Source: Galbula dea (taxonomy: Eukaryota; Chordata; Aves; Piciformes; Galbulidae). From it: a DNA stretch of 64,000 nt. How positions within the stretch are numbered: position 1 is the first letter of the stretch; each line of letters begins with the position of its first letter. Shown piece after piece: positions 36,613 through 48,292 of this stretch. Where the stretch lies: NCBI GenBank assembly GCA_013399015.1, contig VWZX01001674.1, forward strand, positions 372,240-436,239, given 5' to 3'. The position numbers and the translations under genes are program-made. The notes below the pieces were generated by a model. The model saw nothing but the letters and a program-made list of their open reading frames with translations, was not told the origin of the DNA and did not search any database.

Positions 36613-38983
36613 TGTCTGAAAGATCAAGGTACTAATGGAAGAACCATAATTTTCCAAGGAAAGTGAGGAAAAAAACCTGTCCCTTTTGCTTACTTTGTAT
36701 TTTCTTTGTTTTGTTTGTCATTTCTATAATATTCAGCGAATGAATTATATTGATTTGCTAAGTTTAGTTTCTTTTGACAAAGACGTTTGAAGAAGATTTT
36801 GCAATTGTGAGATTTTACAATTGTAAGATCATCATTGTCACTTTCCTTGCTTCAGTTTTAATACACAACATAAAGAAAATATTTCTTTTTAGAAACTTAA
36901 TGGAAGAGATCTCATGATCCAAGTAACGAGCTTGGCAGAAAATGTCAAAACAGGAAGTATATAATGCCTAGACTGTCCACAAGTTTGAGGTCTGGAGATC
37001 TTTGCATCTCCATGGGTGGCTCAGCGCATCTGGCCTTTGTTAATAGTCTGTAGGGACTCCCATTTCTTTTCTCCTACAGTCTTACCTTACAGACAATTTT
37101 TTTCTAAACTATAACCAAGTTCTCAGGCAAATCATTTTGCAAACATCTATTAAATTAACTAACCTGGGAAGAAAGCATGCACACACTTCTTATACACTGG
37201 TGATTAAATTCAACATCAAATTAACAGTTTATGGCTAACCTCATCTCTTATACTGATGAGTTCTTGTGACTCCTAGAGAATTCAAACCATATTATAATAA
37301 TAAATATCCCAGCTTTAGACAAAGTCATATTAGAGTGAATGTTAATAACTAAACTTTTTGAAAGTGTATTCTTCATGTTACAAAATGAAATATAACTAAT
37401 GCCAGAACTAGCACAGTCAGGTTTCATATTCTTACAGGTGAAATGCATCTCACCTAGAAAAGATATTATCTTTTTCATCTCATTATCATAAAGAGATGAA
37501 CTATATCTCAAACTTATTTACTAATAGATAGTGTTAAGGAAATCCAGTTTATGCACCACCAACATGCATATGTCTCTGCTTACCTACCACAGATCCACTG
37601 AACAAAACTAGGATGATGAGGAAGAGTTTGTGTCCATGCACAATGATTTTTTTTTCCTGTCTTTATTTCTTTCCTTTTCTACAGTAATTGGTTTAAAAAT
37701 ACACTATATTAACACCAAATGAAAATAAAGTGGAAAATAGAATATTAAGACAACATATAATTTTGGAGAATCATTGGTATTTTTTGTCAGTAAGACTTTT
37801 GCTAGGTTTTTGTTTCCTATTTGCAAAACATTATTTTGCAACACATGCAGATTTCTGCCTTCTGCAAGGAAACTGTTAGCCCTTACTACTTATGTCTGGT
37901 GCAAAATTTTGGATAGGAAACCGCAGTTTCTAGGACACTAGAATTATTTTATTAATGTTCTCATGTTTCTCTTATTCTTATAAAATGATATTTTTACCAG
38001 TCTCTGTCCTGAAAATTATTCCTATGGTCTTGTTGACTGAGAGCTTATGAAAGATTTTCATTATAATTCACTTCATGTATTGTCTTCCCTCTTGAACTGG
38101 CTTCACAAAGTGTTGGTTTCATGCAAAAGTGTCAGGATAGGAGAAAAACAACAGGCCATGAATTTTTTTTTAGCAAAATCTTTGCAATCCTCATTGGATA
38201 GACATTGTATTTAGCACAGTCTGATACAATAAAAACACATCTGCAGAGAAGAGAAATACTTAGGGCTAGGCATTTTGACACACAATTGACAAAAAAGCAC
38301 TATAAGGAAAAGTACCTTTTCCTTCTTTATCCTTTCCTTGTCCTTTCATTGGTAGATTAAATGTTTCTATCTTTTACCTAATAGAAAGTTAGATTATAAT
38401 TAAGGGCCTGATCCTTACAAAAGAGATGTAAGCAGCACTTAAGTGCCCAGATCTGAAATACATCTGAAGTCTTACGTTCAGGTATCACCTGATCCTAGAA
38501 GTCCTAAGTGCCTTAGGTTTCTAGAGTTTTGGTTTTATGCTTTAAATGTGTTACATATCTAAAAATGTTTCTCTTGACAGGTCTGATGTAGCCAAAACTT
38601 TTTCACACACAAAGCAGAAGCAGTGTAAGATATGACTGATATTTGCTTGGCTTAAACTCAGACGTGAGGACATTAAAATAAGTGACTGTATGTAGACCTT
38701 TTTTAGTATGATAACACTACCAATAGCAGAATCAGCAATAAAGATTTTGTAAGACAGCTAAACATAAAACTGATATATAACTGCAAACAGGCAAATGGAT
38801 ACTTGTGATATATGTTCTCCAACATGGTAATTTGTGCAAGTAGCAAAATCTACTAAGTAAGAACAAAGGAAGTATAATGAGATGTCTGAGAGAATCAAGA
38901 TAACTGCAGAACAAGAAGAAAAGATGCTGAATGAAACAAGTCCCCAAAAACCTGAACTATTCAAAAGAGAACATCTTTTTTCT
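36613..38983. other. Unique DNA with a 16-bp tandem
   Basis: No gene recognised. Two adjacent near-identical 16-base units (GATTTTGCAATTGTGA then GATTTTACAATTGTAA) lie at 36795-36826. Confidence 0.5.
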
Positions 38984-40066
38984 TTTGGCTTCTACAGGTG
39001 TGTCAACCAGAAAAGGAAGCTCAAAGAAAGCATAGACCCTCTGATGAGCAAGCCTGGTAAGTTGGTAACAAGAGATGAGGAGAATGGTGAGATGCTCAAC
39101 AACATTTTTGCTTCAGCCTTCACTGGTGAGTCCTCTCCTTACACTTCCTGAATCAGTGGACCACCAGAGGGGAACCAAGGAAACAAAGTCCCTCCCGCTG
39201 TAGAAGATCAGGTTCATGACCACCTTAGGAACCTGAACAAATATAAATCTATGGGCCCCAGTGGGGTGCACCCCAGTGTCCCGAGGGAACTGGTTGATGT
39301 AGTTGCCAAGCCACTCTCTAGGACAGTTGAAAGGTCCTGGCAGTCAGGTGAAATCCCCAACTATTGGGAACAGGGAAATATTGTAGCCATTTTTAAAAAA
39401 GATACCAAGGAGGAACCTGGGAACTACTGTCCTGTCAGCTTCACCTCTGTGCCTGGGAAGATCATGGAACAGATCCTCCTAGAAGGTATGCTAAGGCACA
39501 TGGAGGACAGTCAGGTGATTTGAGACAACCAGCACTTATCAAGGGCAAGTCCTGCCTGACCAACTTGGTGGCCTGTTATGATGGAGTGACTACATCAATG
39601 AACAAGGGAAGAGCTACAGAAGAGGGCTACAAAATGATCAGAGGATTGGAACACCTCTCCTGTGAGGAAAGGTTGAGAAAATTGGGGTTATTTGGCCTGG
39701 AGAAAAGAAGGCTCCCAGGAGACCTTATTGTAGCCTGTCAGTACTTAAAGGGAGCCTATAAGAAAGATGAAGACAGTCTTGATAACAGGGCCTGTTGCAA
39801 TGGGACAAAGGGCAATGGCTTTAAACTGAAGGATGCAAGGTTTAGAGTGAATATAAGGAAGAATTTTTTCACAATGAGGATGGTGAGGCACAGATACAGG
39901 TTGCCCAGAGAGGTGGTGGATGCCCCATCCTTGGAAACATTCAAGATCAGGTTGGACAGGGCTCTGAGCAAACTGATCTAGTTATAGATGTCCCTGATGG
40001 CAGCAGGGGTTTGGACTAGATGACCTCTAAAGGTCCCTTCTAAACCTATCCTTTCTATGATTCTAT
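38984..40066 (+). pseudogene. CR1 LINE copy with partial, broken ORF2 and lost RT core
   Basis: The longest CR1 here. ORF2-like translation starts around 38984 (GFYRCVNQKRKLKESIDPL), continues to LLNN-type residues (EMLNNIFASAFTGE) and, after a stop near 39151 and frame changes, into the early reverse-transcriptase region at 39251-39523 (MGPSGVHPSVPRELVDVVAK, GNYCPVSFTSVPGKIMEQIL). A frame shift leads to GKSCLTNLVACYDGVTTSMN at about 39545-39600. At about 39625 the match jumps straight to the end of ORF2 (EERLRKLGLFGLEKRRLPGD, LPREVVDAPSLETF) and the 3' tail TGATTCTAT at 40066. The palm with the catalytic aspartates is absent, so the element is dead. In active CR1, ORF2 encodes an endonuclease and a reverse transcriptase that copy the element at the target site. 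Confidence 0.92.
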
Positions 40067-43000
40067 CAATCTTTTGAAGAAAGTGTTGATCAGGACAAAA
40101 CATGAGAAAGGAAAATGGGGAAGAAAAAACATCCATACTTGGGCCACAGTTTCCTTCATCAAAAACCGTCTCAGTGACTAGGTAGCTTAGCCATCAGCCT
40201 GAATTTTCTGTAGTCATGGGGTGGAGTGTGGTTGTATGCTTCCTCTCAACCCCACCCCTGCCCTGCCCTTTTCTTCTTGTAACCCTGCCTGGGTGATGGT
40301 CACCACTTCAGTGTTCAAGTTTGAAACTAGCCTGATTTATCAGTCTTTTAAACATTTCTATCAGAAAGTTCTCTAATATATGCAATATACACATACATTC
40401 GATCTGTGGCACAGTCTGTCTGTCTTATGGATTTACTCTGTAGTAGAAGGATTGTTTCATATTGTGTGTCCATAGTGCTCAAAAGTCTTTTCTCAACTGG
40501 TATTTTTTAGTACTATTGCAGCCAATTAAAAAAGAATAATTTCTTATTGTATTAAGAATATACTGAAATCTCACCAAAGGCAATTATTTTGTAGATTTAA
40601 ATTCTATTATATAAGGACAAATAAATAGCTCCTCTTTCAAAGAATCTACAAAGGCTTAAATGCTTCATTATAAAAAGTCTTAAAGATGGAGCTTTATTTC
40701 TTTTCTGACTTTATTTTTTCAATTATATATTATACTCTGACAGTAGCAATATAGTATATGGATGTTTTAGCTGTGCTGCAGATATTAGCATATAGGTATT
40801 TTTGCCAAATCCAACACTCATTCTCAGTGCATTTAAAAATGTACAAAAGTGTGAAAATAAACCCCCCAGAGAGCATTAGAGAGCATTTTGTCTCCAGCAG
40901 CATGCAGTAGTAGGTCTCTAGCAGTCTCAGGAAACATAGTCCTTGCGTTTTTCAGAACAATCTAATGAAACCCAGTAAATTACAGATTGGTGAAGAATAA
41001 AAGGGTGAAAAGCTCAAGATAATTTTAAATTTTATTTTTAAAAATTTATTTAAGTTTTGGAATATATGCATAAGATGAAATCAGTGCTGAACATTTTGAA
41101 ACCCATTGGGGCCAAGTGGGAGAGAGCTTCACCTACATATTTCTCATGGGAAAGGAAAATCAGCAGGTAAAGTGGTGATGAAGGCTAGATGAGGAAGACC
41201 CTCACATCTCTGTAGATGTGTCTTTTAACATCACAGAATGTTGAGTGATTTCCTTGCATAAGAAGGTATATAAAAGGGACTGTTCACTTTCCAGTGCAGT
41301 CTCACCTCCTCCTTAGCCCATGCTTGCAAGTTCTGGCAGCACAGTGCTGCTGAAAGAGCTTTGACTGAATACAGATGGCTTGTGAAAAGGTGATCGTACA
41401 GCCACCTCTGATTTGTGTGGAAGCTGGATGATGTAGGCTATAACTTCCAGAATTAGTCAAAGTACTGCTGTGACAGATTCTTGAACCAGTCTCTGATTAT
41501 ATAATGCGATAGATGCTGGATTCAGAGATCCAGGGGCTAAGTTATAGCTAGTCAAGTACACACCTGAAGGTCCCATTCAAGGAAAATGCATAAGTATGCC
41601 TTTAAATCAGCCACATATTTGTGATCCATTAACATAAGGAATTTCTTAAGTCTGTGTCTGATATTAAACAAGTACTTAAATATTTTGCCAAATATAGATA
41701 GATTACTTGAACTGGAATGATAAAAAGTTTTGCTACAAGAGCACTTTGTAGAAAGAGAAGGCAAAGCTGTTACATCCCGCATTGCTAATGAGAATATTTC
41801 AGTCTGCATCCTGAAGGTAGGAAAAAGCTTCTTAGGTCTGCTGATAAATGAATCAAATACCCTTGTTCTAGTAAGAATTCGAGTGGATAATTGCGAAAGA
41901 CCATAGGAATTAGGTAAATGCCTTACTAACACACGCTTGACTAGGCATCTCTGTATGTTGAGTTCAATTAGACCCTGAATTTAATAGTTTCCTCTGTCAG
42001 TTCTTGTCTTATTCTATGTCATTTTCCTTCTTTGTTCTTATCTATTTGAGCTCTCTTATTCTTTCTTTTCCTGTCTTGGATTTGAGAGGTACTTTTTTTC
42101 TTAATTTCTTTCTCTCACCTTTCATGGCATGACAATTTTTCTCTGAATCTGTACCAAATTACTCATATTCTCCACTTTGTATTGAATTTCTTTCCTTACT
42201 TACCAATGTCTGCCCTACTTTTGCTCCAGCAATTCTATTTGCCCACAGTAATAAAACAAAAAAGACATGACATGGGCCTAAATACTAATCAATGATCCTC
42301 AGCACTGGTTAATAGCCACTAAGCTCCCATGCTCAGTTTGGCTCATCCATGCTTGTAATTTTGTGGTGAGTACACAGGCATGATTAAGGCCATAGAAAAT
42401 GTCAAGGATCTTCTCTATAAGAAGCAACAACAAGGCCAGACCAGTTTGATTCCCCTATCCTACTGTCATTCAACTCTATATAACTTGTCTTTGATCCCTC
42501 AAACACTTTCACACACCCTCATGACACAGACCAGGGTACACATCATGCACTCAGTCTTTTCTGGCTGATTGGTTGCCATACAGACCATACATTATTTCAG
42601 ATGCTCTGAACTGACCCAATTTATATTTATATTTTACAGTACCTTAAAGTATCAACAATACTACATGGCGTCAAGCTCTATGTAATGTATATTTGAATAC
42701 TCTGCTTTAGAAAGCACATTGTGGCTCTGAACCAGCCTGTGTCACTTAGTCTCATATGAGAAACCATCCTTGGCTTGTTTTACATATTAGAGTAGATTTT
42801 TGTCCTAAGGACAGCCAGGGATTGGCTTTGCAAGTGCATCTTCTTGCCTCAGTTGCATCCTCAGCTCAGGCACACCTTGGAAGACCGAGGTGCCTACCAG
42901 AGGCTCTCCACAGAAGAAAGTGACCTGGAGCAAGCTGCTTCACTGTTGCCTTGTGCTAGAAGCAGACCTAGTGGTCATGACAATGTATCTAGTCTTCGCA

Positions 43001-45620
43001 GATCTAAGTAGATTATTACTGAACAGGCCCTGCTACTTGAATGTGGGGTTGCAATTAGCCCTATCAGAGAACAACTTTGCAAAAGACATAGAAATGCTAT
43101 AGTTAGAATTGCAACTAGACGCTTATTGAGGGACAAGAAAATTATTATTGGGAACTTAACTTACATGTAGGGATATTCACTATTGCCTTACTTTTGCTTG
43201 TGCCTAAAAGGAGATCTTATCTCCCACTAAAGACCCTCAAACTCAGCCTTACTATTTTTGCTCTGATAAGGACTACCTGTAAAAGCAAAATTGATTGCCA
43301 AGGAGCCTATCTTCACTACGTTTTCAGAGAGCAGCTATTTACCCTAAAAAAAACCACCAAACTGTTATTAATAATCAAACACACACAAGCACAAAATTAA
43401 TGTTGACATTTTCCCTTTCAGCCTCTTGTTAAGCCTCAGAATTTCATTGTTATGGCTCTCTCTAACATGTTATTTTATCAGCTTGCTCCTTATTTTTATG
43501 AATTTTCACAGGTGAAATGTGGTTGCATACTTTCTCCCATTTTTCTCCCTAAAGTTGCAATCACAAGGCAAAATTCACCAGCATAATTTGGATGGAGACC
43601 CTTCTTGCAGGTTCAGGGCTCATTTACATTGCTCCCAAATGCCTTCGTGTCATAGTACAGGTATAAGAAACACCAGTAGATGGCTCTGTAATTCTTAAAT
43701 TATAAGCATGAAACCAAGGGAGGCTTTGATAGATTTGTCTTTTGTGAGCAGATTTGATTTGGTGACACCAATGACAGGAATAAACTTCATGCCGACTTGC
43801 TGAAATGGGACACTTCCATTTGTTATGCCATGCTGTTTCAAAATGGCCAGTCTGTCCTCAGCCCACAGTGACCTTGAGAACTTCTGAGGGAGCAGTGGGA
43901 ATGCTGTCTTTCTGTACAGGCAATGGCTCCAAATAAATTGGCAGCAGGATGACAACTAGCTTAAGGGAGAGAGCAGAATTGCTAAGCATTGCCATGCCCT
44001 GCTTGCTGCAGTGTGATAAACATGAAGCTGTGGAAGCTGCTGCAGATGCCCAAGCCCAGTGGTATTGTACCCTGGGAACTGGGAACAAATCTGAGCAGAG
44101 AAGAACTGTGTTGAACATATGCCTTCACTGAAATTAACTACCAAGCACTCAGAAAAGGTTGTGTCTATTTTGCTTAAAGAATAAATCCAGCCAAGAACGG
44201 GAAAGATAAAAGCAGGAAGTAAATGCACTGCAAAAAAATATGCTATTATTAATCAAGGAGATTATAATTTTTTACAGGCAGTTGAGGTGAAGTAGTAGGA
44301 TTTCCTTTCTGCACAGCCCCAGTTCCTGAGTGCAGGGCCAGAGGGTGCTTGCAAAAGAGATTTTAAGCATGCTTGAGTGCTCTGGCTGAGTTCTGCTGGA
44401 CCCCCTTGGTATATCATTCCACAGGTTAAACTCCTTTGAATATGTGTAAAAAATGCTATAGAAAAAGGAGATTTTAAAAGTTATATGTGGGACTCCACAC
44501 CCAGTGTAAATGTTGGCTGTATCTAAATGTGAACTGATTCAACTAAGTGAAAAGCAGAGGCATATTTTATTTTGTGCTTCATAATGAAAATTACTTTTGG
44601 TAAACCCCAAGAAAAGGATCCTAACTGTACTTCCAAAGGAAACTTCATTATTAGTAGACATTTTCCAGCTAGTCCTAGTGTGAGTTTCAGTGGGACACAA
44701 ATACTATCTCTCCTATAGTATATCTGCTTTAAAAACAGATATAAGCTGTTTTAAAAAGAAAGATCCATCCATTTAATACAAATGGCAAAAGTATGCAAGG
44801 TTGTTGATATTTAAACATCAATATTAAACATCATGTATTACTCTCAATAACTCAAACATAAGCAAAATAATGATCTGCTATGCTTTTTCTATAGAAGCAA
44901 GATATTCTTTAAGCCCCTTATTATCTTCTTTTGCCATTGGCAATGATTTTCAGAGCAAGGAAAGTAAGATTACAAAGGAGAAAATTCATATAACACTGTT
45001 CTTTATTTCACTGCAGAGAAGCTGCATATGGAGACATCATTCCATTTATATAATGCAGTAATTTCTGTGACCTTTCATTTACTTAGAAAAGGGTAAAGTA
45101 TATCACAGAATTCAGTATTCAGCACTGGTATTATCTTGGGAAACAATATTCTTTAAATAATCTGAGGCACAAATATTAATATGTTTTATAATGTACAAAT
45201 GCAGTCATATTTAGCTGGGTAAAAAGCAACCTGGAGTTTAAGGCAAATTGCACCTTTTCTAAATTTTTATAGCTCCAAATATATTTTAAATTTACCTTAT
45301 TAATGACAATTAAATAAGTTTTGTTTCTATTGAGAATAATATTATTAGACTAAGCTAGCTTGAATCACATTACATTCTCTATCTAAGTGCAGGTAGTCTT
45401 AATGAAATAACTCATATGTAGCAAAATGCTTCCCTGATAGCTCTATTCAACTTCTGCCCTATGTCAAGTCTGAGATAATTAGATTATAATGTGTGGATCC
45501 AACAAGACTCTTAGATTCAAATACCTGAAGAACTGGGGGGGAAGGGAAATAACCCCAGGTTCAAGCAGATACAGCTTACATGCTTATCTGCGTACAGTGG
45601 TGAAAGCCACTTATGTCAAA
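40067..45620. other. Unique DNA, no gene seen
   Basis: More than 5 kb with only chance frames. The longest, 126 codons on the minus strand at 41552-41932, has no recognisable domain, and I found no splice context for it. A partial tandem of AGAGCATT lies near 40869-40890. Confidence 0.5.
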
Positions 45621-45808
45621 TCACAGAATCACAGAACGTTAGGAGTTGGAAGTGACCTCGAAAGATCATCTAGTCCAACCCCCGGGCCAGAGCAGGAGAG
45701 ACTACAGCACCCGGTATTTCAAGACTGTCTCCCATCCAAGTAGTAACCAGCCTCGACCCTGCTTAGCTTCCAAGATCAGACAAGATTGAGAGTTCTCATG
45801 AATGCAGC
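45621..45808 (-). mobile_element. 5S rRNA / CR1 chimeric retrosequence (SINE-like)
   Basis: On the minus strand this runs 5' to 3' as a 5S-rRNA-derived head (45808 down to about 45700), then a CR1 3' tail of about 80 bases (45699 down to 45621) with GGGGTTGGACTAGATGATC, TCGAGGTCACTTCCAACTCC and the terminal repeat TTCTGTGATTCTGTGA. This is the layout of a SINE: an RNA polymerase III head joined to the tail of the partner LINE that copies it. The alternative is a one-off chimera made by template switching from a CR1 RNA to 5S rRNA during target-primed reverse transcription. Only one copy is present in this window, so the two cannot be told apart here. Confidence 0.8.
45700..45808 (-). pseudogene. 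5S rRNA-derived pseudogene (head of the chimera)
   Basis: The reverse complement aligns with vertebrate 5S rRNA from about nucleotide 15 to the 3' end. By hand alignment from memory about 76 of 86 bases agree over 45701-45786, including exact box A (AAGCTAAGCAGGGTC) and a near-exact box C region (TTGGATGGGAGAC). The last 20 bases or so (45787-45808), matching the 5S 5' end, are much more diverged. Several differences fit decay of CpG to TpG/CpA. A functional 5S gene would match almost perfectly and lie in a tandem cluster, so this is a retrocopy. Confidence 0.88.
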
Positions 45809-46207
45809 CTTTTTAATGTGGTATTATTTGGTAATACTAGTTTATTAGCAACATTTGACTTCATTCTCACTGCACCATGTGACAGATCAGTATCTGTCTG
45901 AAACAAAACTACTGCTAAATGTTCCAGCTTTAGCCAGCTTCACAGAACTGAGAGAGGCTGATGGGGAGATGCTTCTCCATTCCCTTCTGAGTTATCTTCT
46001 TCATTCATTACAGTTATTCTTATACCCATTCCTGTCCTGGATCAGAAGCATGTTTGAACACTGCAGTCATATTGCATTTCAAAAATCAGTCTCAGAAGGT
46101 TACAGGGAGAGGACAGAATAAATAACTGCCACATATGGTACAGAAAAAAACTTTTTAATATTAGCTCTATATTTAGGAGCTCTAGATTTTTTCCTGTTTT
46201 TCATTTT
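45809..46207. other. Unique DNA, no gene seen
   Basis: An 88-codon frame at 45855-46121 begins with TTG and lacks a family signature. Nothing else was recognised. Confidence 0.45.
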
Positions 46208-46357
46208 GATTGGTTGGTTTGTTTTGGGTTTTTTTTTGTTTGGGATTTTTCTGTTTGGTTGGTTGGTTGTGGGGGGTTTTTTTTGCGTTTTTTTTTTTTG
46301 TGGTGGGGCTTTTGGGGTTTGTTTCTCTGTTTGTTTGTTTGGTTTGGTTTTTTTTTA
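46208..46357. repeat. G/T-only low-complexity tract with G runs
   Basis: About 150 bases in which the plus strand is almost only G and T, with units such as TTGGTTGG and several runs of three to six G (including GGGGGG near 46271-46276 and GGGG twice later). Frames on both strands translate the repeat only. The spaced G runs make a G-quadruplex conceivable on this strand. Confidence 0.85.
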
Positions 46358-46425
46358 AATCCATCCATTGTCAGGATGTGCCTGTATATATTCAGATTTT
46401 CATTCTAATCACTAGCATATTACCT

Positions 46426-46451
46426 TAATATGAATAATGCGATTCATATTA
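46426..46451. repeat. Inverted repeat with perfect 10-bp arms
   Basis: TAATATGAAT at 46426-46435 and ATTCATATTA at 46442-46451 are exact reverse complements around a 6-base loop, AATGCG. It could form a cruciform or be a symmetric binding site; no gene is adjacent. Confidence 0.75.
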
Positions 46452-48176
46452 GTTGAGATTAATGAAATAATTTTACTAAAGAGTTAGGAGAGAAACCCCA
46501 ACATACTGAATTGCCAGTAATTTTAAGTTAATGCTAGAAAATAATACCCACTTCTTCTCTGAAGTATACAATATTAAGACCAGATTTTTTCAAGGTTCTA
46601 AACAATTAGACTTAATAGTACTTATCAATATTGATATAATAAATGTTGGAGAATTCATCATAGTACAGATGATTTAATTCTCACTTAAGTTATAACTTGT
46701 ATATGAGATACACTTCTTATAAAAACTGTATAGTATATCTACACTCGAATGAAAATACAGCTTGCTTTAGAGATATTGTTGAAAGGTGAAAAAAAGAAAA
46801 TGGAATTAAGGACACAAGAAGACACCTCTCAGTGGAGACATTACAAATGTTTGAAATCTTTGTGGATACAAGAAAGAACACTGACAAATATCATTACTTA
46901 TTTAAAAAAGTGCGTATATACATTTATGCATGAAAATATATACACTTAAAAGCTAGATGCTGTATATAATGTTATTGTTTGCCCTGATTGTTCAGGGGGG
47001 TTTGGTATGGGCTCTTTTTTTAAATGGAAAAGGTTTGCTGTTTGACATTTTCCTGCTTCTTAAACTGTCTGTATCTTTATCCTCTATCAAGTAAGACTGG
47101 AGAGAACTCAAAGCAGATGGTGTAAAGTAACCAGAGTGAGAGATGAAGCAGATACATCAGAAAGAATTGTGAGAAAGCCATTCTATGTGCATCATGCCAG
47201 CACACTTCCCAGCCCACATCCACACTAAAATTAAGTATCACATGGGAACCATGGCTAGTAATGCTTTCACACAACAAGCTCAGAATGATTTAGTACAAAA
47301 TTTAGAAAATGTACAGATGGGCATCTTTACTTTTTGGCATATTAGGGAATCTTTATTTAAAAAATGTTTTGATATGTATTTCTAAAAGCTTTTAAAAGTA
47401 TACATATATAATAGCACAAAATCATAAATATCTAGCCATTTGCCTTAAAGTGTGTCTATTTTTCACTCCTGTGTACATGTGCTCTGCTTTATATAAAAGC
47501 AAGTTCATGCAGTATACATCTGTTAAGATCATTCTTGATGGCAATACTGGGTGAGAAAGCAGCTTTTCCCCATAAAAGTTCTCTGTAGATGCTCTTTAAG
47601 GAACACTCCTATTTGTGTAAACGAAAAATATGTTTCTCTAGGGAACTGATTGTACCATTGACTGAATGAAGTAAACCACAGACTCCACAAACCCTGCTAA
47701 GAATGAGTGGCTAATGATAACATGTATCTTTATAAGCCAGAAGAAATTATATACCCTATCTGGACCTCTCCAACAAGGATTATTTTATTGATTTCAGGAA
47801 GCTGAATGAATCAAATGACACAAATAAATACATTACTAATGCAAAACAGCCTCAAAAAACACAGGTTTAGATCAGGTCTCCAATATTTGCTAAGTTGAAG
47901 CATGCACTGGCACCTTACCAACAGCCTAAAGGTCACATATAATTTACATAAAGTAGATCAGATTTCCTCCCTTCCCACCTATTTAAAGTTAGGTTGAGAT
48001 ATATAGATCATGTGCTCAAGCAGATGTCGGTGGTTAGACAAATATATGCAAGTCTATGGGTGATTGATAACTATTCTTACAGGTAAAAGAAATGTGACCT
48101 TGAAATACAGGGATTTTGCCTTTCCTTAGGTACAAACAGGTATCTGAATAGTGACAAGGTATATTGCTTTCATTTT
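46452..48176. other. Unique AT-rich DNA, no gene seen
   Basis: No repeat family or coding signal recognised on either strand. Confidence 0.5.
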
Positions 48177-48292
48177 AGAATCATAGAATTGTCAGAGTTG
48201 GAAGGACCTTAAAGATCATCTAGTTCCAACGCCGCTGCCTGGGAGGGACACCATCCACTAGATCAGGTTGCCCAGGGCCCCATCAAGCCTTG
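48177..48292 (-). mobile_element. CR1 LINE 3' end, minus strand, short
   Basis: The plus strand reads AGAATCATAGAATTGTCAGA, AAGATCATCTAGTTCCAAC and GATCAGGTTGCCCAGGGCCC. It closely matches the first 115 bases of the CR1 at 17051 and stops at CATCAAGCCTTG, where that copy continues. It is a strongly 5'-truncated insertion of the same subfamily, with no coding part of use. Confidence 0.92.

Noticed and set aside
41552..41932. 126-codon minus-strand frame
   Set aside because: No domain, motif or splice signal; length within what chance allows in 64 kb.
45700..45808. Functional 5S rRNA gene
   Set aside because: About one base in nine differs, the 5' end is decayed and a CR1 tail is attached; functional 5S genes are nearly invariant and clustered.
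45855..46121. 88-codon frame with a protein-like composition after a moderate AG
   Set aside because: It starts with TTG, has no donor or partner exon and no recognised domain; too weak to list as an exon candidate.
46182..46428. Overlapping hydrophobic and Lys/Asn/Thr-rich frames on both strands
   Set aside because: They translate the G/T simple repeat.
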